The position numbers were made by a program, and so were the translations under genes. From positions 8,302,354 to 8,366,353 of the forward strand of contig NC_049991.1 of assembly GCF_000003815.2 (NCBI RefSeq): 64,000 bases of DNA. Direction: 5' to 3'. The notes beneath the pieces were generated by a model. It worked only from the letters and a program-made list of their open reading frames with translations. It was not told the DNA's origin and searched no databases. The stretch comes from Branchiostoma floridae. Lineage: Eukaryota; Chordata; Leptocardii; Amphioxiformes; Branchiostomatidae. Position 1 is the first letter of the stretch; each line of letters starts with the position of its first letter. This document shows positions 40,060 through 53,101 of this stretch, piece after piece.

Positions 40060-41534
40060 AGTTAATTGATGACATCCAAACCGGGGTGGCGAAGACCGAC
40101 GCCAGACTGTTAAAGGAGACGAGACACGTCAAAATCGTGGACAAGAAGTCGGCCAACTGTGGTGAGTAATGCTCTCGTACGCTCACTTACTCAACTCTCC
40201 AGACTTGGTCCAGCTGATTCTGAGAAACGTGTGATTCATCCGGACCAATATTTGGTGGGGATGGTTCCGGTAAACTGGAGGGAAACCACAAATTTGTCGT
40301 TGACGTTGAAAACTGTTTTGATACATGTATCCGCTGTCTTTTTTTCCTCTCAGATTTTGCTTTTTATAAACCATGTCTTTCTTTGCTTGGAACGTGTAAT
40401 ATGTACAACTTTTTGAAGTACAAGTAAAGTTAGGCATACAAAGTGCTGTAAGCATCATCCCTATGAAGATAAAAAGGATGAAGTGATATACAACTTCTTA
40501 TAGAATAAGGGTGGGTACCGGTACAGAAAATTTAAGGTACAGGTATGGCTCATGGCTCAGTCTGATTTTTTTTCAACACGAAAAACCACTTTTGTACCGG
40601 TGTACCGGTATCCACTGCTAGTGTTAAGGCATTGACTTGCTCACATCTCCAATCTTTCTTCTTTGTCTTCTGCACTTTCCAACTTTACTTCTTCAATAGG
40701 AGGGAGAAACTCTGATGGAGGTGTGTACCAACTGTTCTAGGGGGGAGGGGGGGGGGGGGCATTCCTTCTTGTGAAATTTTTCTCATTCGCACACTCATTG
40801 GCTTATGCTTTGTTATGCAGTAAGCGACATTGCTATAGAAAGCACAAGATATCAGTTCCTGACAGAAGCAACTGAATAGGTATGGGAACAGTCAGACATT
40901 TCAGATAGCATCCACTACCTTTCTGCACTGACTGAGAAAGTCCAACAGATATTAAACTAAAAAATGAAAGGCAACATTTTTGCAAAAATGTACAATGTTT
41001 TGCTGTAGCCTCTTGTCCAACTACTCGCACACAATACTACTAAGCTCGCCCTATAGTATTGTGTGTGAGGAAAACCTGTACAAATTACTCGTATTGAGAA
41101 AAATGCCTAACATCTAACCTAAGCCGTGATTGGCTACCACCAGAAGAAGAAAGAGGAAAGAACACACCAGCAAAAACTTTATGTTTTTTTCCTATCTGGG
41201 ATGATGTATGAAAGGACAAATTGTAGACTGTTCAAAAACTTAACAACAGTGGATGCTACCGGAAACTTCTGACCGTTTACAAATCTAACCATTTGCTTCA
41301 GTAACTTTTACCTTGTGCATCCTACATTCTATTACCTGAATATGTAACCTCCTTCTATATGCTTGCATGAGAGACAAGAGTATTGTATGGGGCAACCTTC
41401 AGTGCCTGTTGTTTTGCACAGGGAGATATGTTGTAGTCATACTTCAATGCCTGTTTTTTTTTTTTACAGGAATGATTGTGGTGATTGTCTTACTTCTGAT
41501 TGCCATTGTGGTGGTGGCCTGTATTCCAAAGTAA
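40060..41534 (+). CDS. STX8: Syntaxin 8, C-terminal SNARE helix and membrane anchor (last two exons)
   Basis: Exons 40060-40161 and 41470-41534 (stop TAA) join in phase across a GT-AG intron. The product ends ELIDDIQTGVAKTDARLLKE, then TRHVKIVDKKSANCG, then a single hydrophobic anchor GMIVVIVLLLIAIVVVACIP and a terminal K. It aligns with the end of vertebrate syntaxin 8, including the shared CGMI...AIVVVA anchor. Syntaxin 8 is the Qc SNARE of late-endosome fusion, with syntaxin 7, VTI1B and VAMP8. Only the last half of the SNARE motif is present. The zero-layer Gln and the N-terminal Habc region would be in upstream exons that I could not find. They may lie in a gap, in long introns that could enclose RPL36A, or outside the window. 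Exon identity is strong and gene completeness is unknown. Confidence 0.85.
40830..41320. mobile_element. MITE-like element in syntaxin 8 intron, dispersed AGCAACTGG family
   Basis: Opposite-facing copies of the same motif series frame the segment: AGCAACTGAATAGG, GTCAGACATT, AGCATCCACT on the left (40866-40915), and the inverse (AGTGGATGCT, then CTGACCG, then TTGCTTCAGTAAC) on the right (41249-41308). The same series occurs at 9849-9968, 44290-44345 and 53102-53306. Confidence 0.55.
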
Positions 41535-44471
41535 GCTGACTACCCCAGGCTAAGATGCAACTTTAGGTAAGTCCTTATGTATCCAATCAGTCTTTATTTT
41601 TGAAGTCATTTGAGTCCACCAGTAAAAGAAAAAGGTTGAAGCTGCCATCTTTTACTGATTCAGAAGCAAAACATTTTTTTTTCAATAGCTGGGATGTCAT
41701 GCAGCTTGTCATTTACACAGAGCTCTACTCTTTTCGTGCCATGGGTTCTTCAACATGCTTTAAGCTAAATAGACAAGACCTCTGGTTTAATGTCCCATCC
41801 CAAAGAGAATATGCAACGAACGATATGACTTGTGTGTTACTTGATATCCCTAAATACCTTGTTTTTAAAAACAAGAGATATAGGTAGGTCACCCTGCAGA
41901 TAAAGGTAAAGTAGTATTACATTGTGTATATCTTCAGACAAAACAATCATGGGATTTTGTATCTCTGTTTCTAGATGGTGAGACCCAGCAGTCCAATTGT
42001 CACCAGCCCAAGGTAACCAGACACAACATGCTTGTTCCTTGGATACACCCAACAGTATGTGCAACTCTGACCAACAGCAATCAAACTATACTGTAAACTA
42101 AGTTACTTTCTCTGCAGTTTTATTTAAAGGTAGGAGGGAAAAGGCATTTTTTTTAAATTCTGTAGTACATGTACACTGCAGTAACCATACAAGGGACGTA
42201 TTTGTGGTGGTGACCACGAAATCTTCAAAAATAAAACCGCCATGAAAGTTTGAAGATTTACAAGTAGATCTAATTGCACTTCAGTCATTTGTGCTTGTAG
42301 TATTAACCAAACCATTGCCAGTCACCATCATTTGTGTGCAGTTCTGTAAGATGGCAGTCAGGCACCTTTTTTAAATGTCGGACAACTTGAGTAATAAATT
42401 TGATGTAGAATGACAGAGATTGATTGATATTCTGTCATCCATAGTGTATGAAGAGACTAAATTTATTTGGCTATCTTTGGAGTGAGGAATGATTGCCACT
42501 ATATGAGTATACAGGTTGTATGTAACCGTTTTCCCCTAGCACTGATAGATGCATGTTTGTTGTCCATTGGGTGAGAAAGGACAAACAACATGGTTGGCAT
42601 TTACATTGTAGCTTGGATCCATCCTTGTTGACATTCAAAGCCGAAGATGAGAGTGAAATTGCCAAAATCTCCATCGTATCTTCAGTATTTGTCGCTTCAT
42701 GATCGATTCCCCCCCTCCAGCAATGAGTTTTGGATGAAAACAAGGTATCTTGTGATAGTAGCTCTGTCAGGGAGTGTCATTGGTCTATGATAATAACAAA
42801 ATTCAGAGATCATCAAATATAAGCCTTCCCCTGTATGTAGGACCATTCAATTCTGTGCTTCTGTACTTTTATCAACAGTGCCACAAAACTTCATTAAAAA
42901 TGCCCCCTGAGTTGCATAAAAATCTTGTTCATTTGGTGTTTTTCCAAGTTCCAAGGCAAAATTCAGTCACTCTTGTTTTTATTCCCTGTATTTTTAATCG
43001 GTTAGAACAAGAATCATGTTCTTTTGAATCAGTAAAGGGATGGATAAAGCATTTTAACTAAGATACAGAGCTTGATTATATTATCATAATGTTTGTGGCC
43101 ATCACAGGAAATAGGTTGTATTATGATGGTGTAAATCAGTCGTAGACATAAAATTGACACAATGCATTGCAATCTTGTACATAAATTTACATTTAATAGT
43201 TCTGAATCCATTGTTTTTTGGTTAGTTTGTACAGAGTCCACAGTTATATTAGAATGAATAAACAAACACGTCACTGACAATGAAAAGACAACACGTCCCC
43301 CTAGCAGCCTTTCAGTCTCGTATCTCACTGGCAAAACCAACGGACGCCTAAAGCAAGGGGCAAATACTGATGGAGATACAATTTCTCCTCACCCATCCTT
43401 TAATAATAGACAGGATCTTTTACAGTGACAACATTTTTTTTAGAATATTATACCCCCCGTTTCGGGGGTGGTAAGATGTAATAAATAGCGAGTATAGCAT
43501 TTATCTACGCACTACGAATTGGCAACAAGAATGAGGAGCAAAAATACCACATGTACACGACTCTCGCTAGCCTATGGAAGTTGTGAAATGTTACAAGCCT
43601 CAGCTTTGTACAGGACATCAAGCCACTGACACACACATCCATCGATATACTTACACTTGCAAGTTTTGTCTATTTTGTCATTAGTACAATACAAATAAAA
43701 CAAGAATTATTGCTCAATGGTAGCATCTGAATTACTTGTTATTATTTCTTCATATCATAAATATTCCTTACTCTAGTTTTTACTTAGCCATCATCAGTTA
43801 CATCCTTCCTTGTCTTCATGGATCCAACCTCAAGAATAATTACAGCTAGAAAAACGCCTCCTCCCTGGAGGTGTCGCCAAAAAAATTACCAAACCTTTAT
43901 GTGGTGTTGGGGTCTTCCAATAGCGGTGCACTNNNNNNNNNNNNNNNNNNNNNNNNNNNNNNNNNNNNNNNNNNNNNNNNNNNNNNNNNNNNNNNNNNNN
44001 NNNNNNNNNNNNNNNNNNNNNNNNNNNNNNNNTCTTGCGTAGGTGGCCAAAGTAGACTAATCCGCACGTGCTCTAATCTTTACCCTGTCTGACATGTGAG
44101 TTATCTTACTGATCATACGTGCACGTGGGTGTTACTTTTCAGTAGACCAATATCGCGTGCACAAATGTTTATTTTGCCTGGGTTATATTATATACATATT
44201 GGTATTGAAAAAAAATGCTATGACATGTAATATATTCTTGTCTTGAGTTACATTCTTGCTGCAGTTACATATAAGATAAGCAACAACAAAAAACAGTCAC
44301 ACAAAAGCAACTGGATATGATGTTGGAAACGACCAGACGATACATGTAACAGTACGAAAAGCAATATTCTTTCCGTCTTTTGACAATTTGTCTCCGGTAG
44401 TTTTTTTAAACGAAGATTTACAAAAAATTCGTCTAAAATTGAGATTGTTTTCCTTCACTTTCCTACATCAG
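41535..44471. other. Syntaxin 8 3' region and spacer, with a gap
   Basis: No coding sequence is supported. The 3' UTR should begin at 41535, but several AATAAA-type hexamers (for example near 42392 and 43255) leave its end open. A 100-N gap is at 43933-44032. Another fragment of the AGCAACTGG repeat lies at about 44290-44345. Confidence 0.55.
43933..44032. other. Assembly gap (100 N)
   Basis: One hundred N between unique-looking sequences. The true size is unknown. Confidence 0.99.
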
Positions 44472-44484
44472 TTGAAGCAACATC

Positions 44485-44608
44485 ATGAAGCTGTTTGTCT
44501 GCATGATGCTGGTGACAATGGTAGTCATGGCAACGCTGATCGACGACTCCGAGGGATGGAGGCGTCGGCGCAGGCGCAGAAGGGGTCGTCTGGATGTCGA
44601 TGCAGATG
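44485..44608 (+). CDS. Putative secreted Arg-rich peptide, first coding exon only
   Basis: A 41-codon exon starts at an ATG preceded by an acceptor-like tract (TTTCCTACATCAG, ending 44471) and ends at a strong donor (G|GTACGT at 44609). It encodes a typical signal peptide (MKLFVCMMLVTMVVMATLID), then a short acidic segment (DSEGW), a run of eight Arg with one following Gly-Arg, and an acidic end (LDVDAD). Signal peptide plus acidic spacer plus polybasic block is the layout of precursors of secreted peptides. The remaining exons are not found: the donor leads into a 206-bp satellite and a gap. Frame readthrough would stop about 35 codons further. It could be the start of a longer secreted protein, or a chance frame. 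I do not recognise a family. Confidence 0.5.
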
Positions 44609-44689
44609 GTACGTTTAGTCATCACAAATATTTAGACGGACACTTTTTATATAGGTTTTATATAGGCACTGTCTGTTTGTCACGAAGCA

Positions 44690-46806
44690 TCATAGTAAAA
44701 CCCGTGGGCAAAAGGTAAAAAGTGATTTGAGTACCCAAAATTACTTTGTAACTTTTCTACATACGAATGAAGGCTCACCTGGGGGATAACCGCTAACCAC
44801 TAAGCGAACCCTTCGGTAACCGAAAAAAAGCGACCCCTTACGATCGGACTTCCGAAATTTCAAACAAAATGTGCGTTACTTTCAACACTTGAATATCAAA
44901 GTAAAACCCGTGGGCAAAAGGTAAAAAGTGATTTGAGTACCCAAAATTACTTTGTAACTTTTCTACATACGAATGAAGGCTCACCTGGGGGATAACCGCT
45001 AACCGCTAAGCGAACCCTTCGGTAACCGCAAAAAAGCGACCCCTTACGATCGGACTTCCGAAATTTCAAACAAAATGTGCGTTACTTTCAACACTTGAGT
45101 ATCATAGTAAAACCCCGTGGGCAAAAGGTAAAAAGTGATTTGAGTACCCAAAATTACTTTGTAACTTTTCTACATACGAATTAAGGCTCACCTGGGGGAT
45201 AACCGCTAACCGCTAAGCGAACCCTTCGGTAACCGCAAAAAAGCGACCCCTTACGATCGGACTTCCGAAATTTCAAACAAAATCCTCTCGTTACTTTCAA
45301 CACTTGAATATCAAAGTAAAACCCGTGGGCAAAAGGTAAAAAGTGATTTGAGTACCCAAAATTACTTTGTAACTTTTCTACATACGAATGAAGGCTCACC
45401 TGGGGGATAATCGCTAACCGCTAAGCGAACCCTTCGGTAACCGCAAAAAAGCGACCCCTTACGATCGGACTTCCGAAATTGCAAACAAAATGTGCGTTAC
45501 TTTTCAACACTTGAGTATCATAGTAAAAACCCGTGGGCAAAAAGGTAAAAAGTGATTTGAGTACCCAAAATTACTTTGTAACTTTTCTACATACGAATTA
45601 AGGCTCACCTGGGGGATAACCGCTAACCGCTAAGCGAACCCTTCGGTAACCGCAAAAAAGCGACCCCTTACGATCGGACTTCCGAAATTTCAAACAAAAT
45701 GTGCGTTACTTTCAACACTTGGGTATCATAGTAAAATCCGTGGACAACAGGTAAAAAGTGATTTGAGTACCCAAAATTACTTTGTAACTTTTCTACATAC
45801 GAATGAAGGCTCACCTGGGGGATAACCTTTAACCGCTAAGCGAACCCTTCGGTAACCGCAAAAAAGCGACCCCTTACGATCGGACTTCCGAAATTTCAAA
45901 CAAAATGTGCGTTACTTTCAACACTTGAATATCAAAGTAAAACCCGTGGGCAAAAGGTAAAAAGTGATTTGAGTACCCAAAATTACTTTGTAACTTTTCT
46001 ACATACGAATGAAGGCTCACCTGGGGGATAACCGCTAACCGCTAAGCGAACCCTTCGGTAACCGCAAAAAAGCGACCCCTTACGATCGGACTTCCGAAAT
46101 TTCAAACAAAATGTGCGTTACTTTCAACACTTGGGTATCATAGTAAAATCCGTGGACAACAGGTAAAAAGTGATTTGAGTACCCAAAATTACTTTGTAAC
46201 TTTTCTACATACGAATGAAGGCTCACCTGGGGGATAACCTTTAACCGCTAAGCGAACCCTTCGGTAACCGCAAAAAAGCGACCCCTTACGATCGGACTTC
46301 CGAAATTTCAAACAAAATGTGCGTTACTTTCAACACTTGGGTATCATAGTAAAATCCGTGGACAAAAGGTAAAAAGTGATTTGAGTACCCAAAATTACTT
46401 TGTAACTTTTCTACATACGAATGAAGGCTCACCTGGGGGATAACCGCTAACCGCTAAGCGAACCCTTCGGTAACCGCAAAAAAGCGACCCCTTACGATCG
46501 GACTTCCGAAATTTCAAACAAAATGTGCGTTACTTTCAACACTTGAGTATAATAGTAAAACCCGTGGGCAAAAGGTAAAAAGTGATTTGAGTACCCAAAA
46601 TTACTTTGTAACTTTTCTACATACGAATGAAGGCGACCTGGGGGATAACCGCTAACCGCTTAGCGAACCCTTCGGTAACTGCAAAAAAGCGACCCTTTAC
46701 GATCGGACTTCCAAAATTTCAAACAAAATGTGCGTTACTTTCAACACTTGAGTATAATAGTAAAACCCGTGGGCAAAAGGTAAAAAGTGATTTGAGTATC
46801 CAAAAT
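44690..46806 (+). repeat. 206-bp satellite array, about 10 copies
   Basis: The anchor GTAAAACCCGTGGGCAAAAG recurs at 44695, 44901 and 45107 (period 206), and so on to the end. Unit variants differ at a few shared sites (TTGAATATCAAAG, TTGAGTATCATAG, TTGGGTATCATAG with TCCGTGGACAACAG). They alternate in a way that suggests recent multi-unit duplication. Each unit contains GCTAACCGCTAAGCG, CTTCGGTAACCGC and ACGATCGGACTTCCG. Short open frames in it recur every unit and are not genes. Confidence 0.97.
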
Positions 46807-46843
46807 CACAAGGAGCATGAGCTCCATATTACATCGCCGCTGC

Positions 46844-46943
46844 NNNNNNNNNNNNNNNNNNNNNNNNNNNNNNNNNNNNNNNNNNNNNNNNNNNNNNNNN
46901 NNNNNNNNNNNNNNNNNNNNNNNNNNNNNNNNNNNNNNNNNNN
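46844..46943. other. Assembly gap (100 N)
   Basis: One hundred N shortly after the 206-bp array. The array may be longer in the genome. Confidence 0.99.
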
Positions 46944-47350
46944 CCATCGCAAGAAATCGTACGCGCTTTGTGACCTTTATTCTGCAATTCCAGCCAAGGG
47001 TCAAGTTCCGATTCAGAAAATTGAAATCCCAGTAATTTTAATCCGCAAATCGCATTAAATTATTGCGCTTTGTTGTCGAGATATATTCTCGATCATAGTT
47101 CGGTTCACCCAAACGTACCACTATCTTATCCTTACGCGGAGATTCCGCAATCTTATATGTGATGCTTGGATCTACTTTAAGAATTTATTAGGTGATTGTT
47201 AAAAGTAGTTTGGCTTTGAAAATTATTTAATTACTTTGCTTCAACGCGTTTGATGTCTTCGTGGTACATCACGTTGTCCTGCTAGTACAAGTCGAAAATA
47301 GGCTAAAATCCTAGTACTCTATATTCTTAACTTCCCAACGTCATAGCGTC

Positions 47351-47463
47351 AAAATGACAAAATGTGCGTTACTTTTATTACTTGAATTTCGTAAGAGAAC
47401 CCGTGGACAGAGAGTAGAAAGTCATTTGACTGCTAAGAATTACTTCGTTAATTATCTACAAGG
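47351..47463 (+). repeat. Diverged, isolated unit of the 206-bp satellite
   Basis: AAAATGTGCGTTACTTT, CACTTGAAT-like, AACCCGTGG and AAAGT.ATTTGA elements of the satellite occur in the same order, but at much lower identity than within the array. It looks like an old relic outside the homogenised region. Confidence 0.65.
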
Positions 47464-50400
47464 CTTGGAAGCTAAAAACTGCTTCAATTAGGGTCATTGC
47501 CATGTAGCCAATGTTAAAGCCCAACTATGAGCAGTTTAGCTGCCACTCGATATGTGGCGCCTTTGATCCACGAAACAATTGACAACTACCCAGGGATGAT
47601 AATTACTGGCAGTTCCGATAAAGTCATGTGGCAGCTAACGTAATTGGGTAGTCACTACCATGCAATGGAGATAGCCTTCTCGGTCTGCTTGTTTGACTTA
47701 GTGTGTGTTCAAGTTTATTCCCACTGGACCGGGTGTAATTTTGTACCCGGACTGAGTTATAACCGAAGACTGACAGGATACGAAGGTTAAGCTAGCCAGC
47801 CTCCAAATTTCTCTGGTGGAGTGGCAGGAACTGAACGTTGGCACATGGCCAAACGTCAGGAGCCCCCGAGGATGGCATTTGCAGGAGAATGTGTGAAATG
47901 AACATATAGCTGATCATGACTTACTACAAAAAATTCAAATATTTCACGGATTTATGAAATCTTCGATTTCTTGTCACAAGTTGTAGATAGTTTGTGGTTC
48001 TGTCACTAACAAGGTCCCAAGAGTGAGAACGGTTTACGTCCAATCTCGTTTTGCGGGGTTTGAGTCAATTTGAAGTTACCATCTGAATTTCAGGTTCTCT
48101 GAAGGTCTTGACTCCTTATAATTAATCAACGAGGGGGATGTTGGTTGTCCCACAGCAATTATGGATAGTCACTGCTGTTCGATATTTGACCCACTAACAC
48201 TTTGTGTCCTGTCTATAAACCAAACATAACAAAACATAAATATGACGAGCGTGCACAGGGAATCCGAAATTGCGAAAACTACAACCGAGACGACTGCATC
48301 TCCTTTAGGCCTCACCATTTATAAGCTATATCACGTATTGTTTATATTTCATGATTTAGTGGATATTATAAAATGTAATGACATAACATGTAGTCATTCT
48401 GCTATGCAGTCTTTCCAGGGCTATTATATTCCCATGTGTTTTTGCTCTGCCGATTCAAGCCATTTTTTTCACTCTTGGGGCGTGGCCAGCCACAATTCTA
48501 TTCTTTTCGTGATTTAGTGGATATTATAAAATGTAATGTTATAACATTCTGCAATACAGTCTTTAGATTTCCGTGCGTTTTGGCTCTGCTAATTCAGGCC
48601 CAGTTTGTCGCTCTTGGGTCGTAGCCATCCACAATCTTGCTGTCAGCCAATCAGAGAATTATATATGTTGTTTTTATGTATGGCTGATTGGCTTGTGCTT
48701 GACAAAAGCAACACACGAACGACTTGTTTCCCATCCTTGCCATTTGCATTTTAGCCTAATCAAATTTAAGCTTGATCGACCCACTAATTTCGATAACTAG
48801 TTCTCTTGCAATCACGTACCTTCATTGGTATGGTAGAATCTGATGATTTATTGATTTGTTAGGAGTACAGCACTGAAGTTTTCCCAAAGTGCCAGTGTCC
48901 GGTCGTTCAACTCTTGCTTCACACACCGCAGCACGTTTGAAACTTGTTCCATCCATGATAGTTTTATCATTCTTCAAAACGTATTTTCCACCCGAAACTT
49001 TCCACATTTAATACATCCCCGCCATTGTAAATGGTAATAGGCAGACTTTCTAATATCACATGATATAAAGGAATTTTGAAAGCGACATCGGGCATACATT
49101 GTATGATGGACGGAGTCTAACTTTCTTTTTATACCTGCAATTTCTTTTTACAAGCCGCCCGTCTCCTACAATTCCAGGTCGATATCTTGGCTATACACAT
49201 GGGCCACGTACTGGGACGGATGAGGGATCTAAACTCCATGGCATCCAGATGTTTGACCAAAGGCAAATGATAACACCGCTATCATTTATACCATCTGGTC
49301 TATTAAACTGCTTCCATGCATGTCATCATCGATTTATGATTCAGATATGTCATTCAGAGTTATGACTTGACAGCATATGGGCTAAATTCGCAACCATTTA
49401 CAAGATGATTTTCGTTTATGAATGTTTACCTCCGTGAAATGGGATCGGAGGTACTGTTGTGGGTCTCTTTGTTTGTGTTTACAGAGTTATGTATTTCCCA
49501 CGCTGACAGGAAGTTAGCTCAAAGGTCCCAGAATAGGTCATCAAAGGTTATCTTAATTCAGTTGTGCTCCATCGAGATTACTCTTACAACTGTAAATATT
49601 TTATCATATAGACCTATTAAGCTTGTAGGTTATATATGGCTTGGAAGTAATACCACGTACTTATAGCATGATCAAGAAACGGAACCGTAATATATACGTA
49701 TAGGTATGGGACATGAAAATTTAGATAAACAGTGATACATATCAGACAAAGTTTTTCAGACATGAAAAATATGTATCCACTCAGGATTGTGACGGAACAG
49801 GTAAATCTCAAACACGCAAATATACTTTATGCGTTGCTCTTAAATTACTGTTGCAAAATTCTACATTGCCAGCATCTTATATCAAATTTTATATCTTCGA
49901 GTCGGGTAAATCCTGGCAATACATTCTTTGACGCTTTACTATTGAGGAAACGTACCGGTAGATTTACTAGTCCCATTCCTGTTGTCACAAGTTCTCCTTG
50001 AGTGAAGTAAAGGCCCATTGCGTCTAAAGCTCTATCTATGAATAGAGTAGTGGCTAGTCGTAAGAGGCCAGACGTAAGAGACTTAGTGGTCCATTATATC
50101 TTGGTCATAGGCTCAGTCAAGCTATCTTACTACCTTCTACTTCCTGTTGTGCTAGTTCATCAAATGTTCAATAAGCCCGTTCATCATTCTGAATCTGAGT
50201 ATGCATGTACAGCGATAAGAAGTGTGGGTTACATGTTAAAGGTGAAGGTCCTTTTACTTATAAACAGTTATCGTCTCGACTTTTTGTATCGACTTGCATA
50301 ACAAGGTCAACATGTGTATTGTTTACGTCTCAGGGGCCTTAACCTTTGACATATTGCGCACATTTCCTATTGCTGCACATGCGTACTTATAATGGTTTAA

Positions 50401-53101
50401 GAGCCACAGAAAGTGTAAAATGTGACTTTTGAGTCTGTCCATTCACTCCGTTTTCGGTGTGTCTGTTTGTTATGTGCTTGTGTGCCCGTAGTTCTTTGAA
50501 TACACTGTCAGGGGAGTGGAAGGAAGTGACTGTGGGAAGATATTGAGAGGTCGGATTTGCGTGAATAGCAGGAAGTAGATTTCAGAGGTGGTAGAACTAT
50601 AGATTAGACATGATTGTCCGGGCAATGTGGTCAATGGAAGAGGCTATTAATTATAATTCACAGGAGGTATAATTGTTCTTGGTTTGTTCATGTTTTTTCA
50701 TATGCTTGTCACGTTCAGTCGCCTTATGAATAACGCACAAGCTTATCACGACTTGGCTGCTCGTCTTTACATGTAGCACTAACTGCCATTAGCTATCTTA
50801 TGGTGTGGCCCCTACATCTGTCTCTTCTGTTATGTATGATGTGAACGTCAAATAATGTGTGTTAGCACTGTGAATATACCAACAGAGGCAGTGGTTAATA
50901 AATGTCTACAAACACTTCCTGTAACAGTAGCAGTTTTTTTTACAAATACGATGAATGCACAATAATGAATTCAAACTGCTTCACAGAAACACATTTATTG
51001 TCAACGATGTGGTGATCAACAATCACAGCAAAATACATTCGAAAAATACATTGATTCTCAACTTCACAATCTTGACGACAGGCCCAAAACTTACTATTAC
51101 TCGGTCCATGTATTATAACACGCAATCATGTAGCACCGGACGTCACCTCATTGAATTCCAAGGATAGACTTCACGCAGATACAATCCGTGACTTTCACAC
51201 AGAGACTTTTACAGCACGTGTCTGCACTCACGTGACCATGACGTAAGTTTTTTCCGCCATCTTGGATGGTTAAACATAAAGTTGTCAGACAAATTTGAAT
51301 TTACATATGTACACATGATTTGACATACATATACCAATATTATTTACTGAAAATATGTGTAGGCCTCTAATAAAGAATCTAGAGCGTTGCAAAACGTCTA
51401 CATTTAACGAATGGAACTTGAACTTTGACATAGACCACGGTGTATTATGACCGAACCTACGCACTCGGTACTGTGAGATGGCATATTGTAGACCATGCGG
51501 CATTTTACATCTACTGTCACTCAGTACATCTCAAACAAGTACATTAGAAATAAGCACGGGACTTAACGTCAACCCGCACTTTTGGGGAATAGTTGTTAAA
51601 AACAACAAAAATGTCTTATTGTTAATATTGCAAATAAAAATAGACCTCCACAAATTATAACGTCTTGAGCTTAAAACCTAACCCCTCCTCACAGGTCTAG
51701 TGATTTATCTCTTGAATATTGTAGTCATGAGCCGCGGGAGATACACGGAAATTGTAGTATTTTCTCATTAATGTAATGATCATGAAAATAATTTGCTCCA
51801 GTTTTGATAATTGCAGAAACATTTTTGCCCAAGTCATCTCTACCAATGCAAGTTACATGTAGAATCATGAAATCCTCACAATCTGACACAAACAAATGGC
51901 AGAATCTCGTCATAAGTGATTTTAAAAAATATTTTGGCACTTTTTGCACGGATATTGCTTTTGTTGCAGTAATGATTAAAAAATATATGTTGCAATTACA
52001 AAAAAGAAAGTCTGATCCCAATATAACGTGAAAACGGAATGACAACAACGTGTTTCAGAAGGGACAAACAGCTATAGTTACTAGTATACAAAAAGTCGAT
52101 AGGGCCTAGAGTTTCTAAAAGATGATAATAAAATCATTACAGTCCAACCCCCTGTACCAAAACCAAAATGTTCTTATCGAAAGTAAAAGGTTACGAAATT
52201 GAATTGATATCGAATGAATTTTGCCAACGGTAATGTATCAAAGCTAATGGAAAATCTCATGTTTCAAACACAAGAAATAATTCATTTTAACTGGAATAAA
52301 AAAGCATTATGTAAAATAAAATCCTACGTAGGATTGGCAACCCACAGTCGAGCGAGGAGTTATTGCAACCTCCATGGTTAATGACACTAGCTTCATCGTT
52401 GGAGTAATAATCAACGTTCAAAGATGTTATAAGGAAACTTGAAAAATCTAATACAGAGAAATATTGTTTAAAACATTTGTTGAGCCCTTCCGATAGTTAA
52501 GTAAATATACTCTATTAATTGTTGATTTATTGTTAATTAGATGATAGACTGTCTTTTGAAGATATCTGCTGTACTCTACTCTACTCGTATTAAAGTTGTG
52601 ACAAAAGATGTGCCTTAGTATACCCAGCGAATTTACGATAAACTGAGCATTTTGGGAATTTACCGAGTGTATTACAATTTTACCGAATACAATTTAGATC
52701 TACTCGTAAAATTACTTAACATGTGAGTGTAATTACTAAGCATACGAATCAATTGTACTTTTTCCGGGAAAATTTCTAAGTACTCCCCACTTAGTCATCC
52801 GACGTTCAATGGATTGTGTTGGACCGTTGAGTACTTCCAAAGGCTTTGCCGGTATTGCTTAAAGTATTAGTCAAGCCAGATAGAAGGAAAGGGTCACTTT
52901 TAAATATGTTCTAATGAATAAGCTTAAAACTCTTTGCCACAAGGCCGTTGTATTTGGCATCCTAAGGGAACTACCATCGTTGTCTCAATCATGTCCAATA
53001 TATTTTAGACAGTCAGGTACACTTGTAGGCAGTCGTGTGCACATCGGTATAGACAGTCGCGTGCAGTCGTAGGCATTCTCTGGAGCAGTCGGGTGCACTC
53101 A
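47464..53101. other. Stretch without a recognisable gene upstream (in map order) of the GPCR
   Basis: Both strands lack any reading frame with family features. The only structure I see is a roughly 159-bp duplication: GATTTAGTGGATATTATAAA at 48352 recurs at 48511, followed by matching text to about 48650. The remainder is AT-rich and unremarkable. Confidence 0.55.
48352..48650 (+). repeat. 159-bp direct duplication
   Basis: Two adjacent copies start GATTTAGTGGATATTATAAA and share CAGTCTTT, TTTGGCTCTGC/TTTGCTCTGC and CTCTTGGG...CCACAAT in order. The copies are diverged, so this is an older duplication. Confidence 0.7.
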
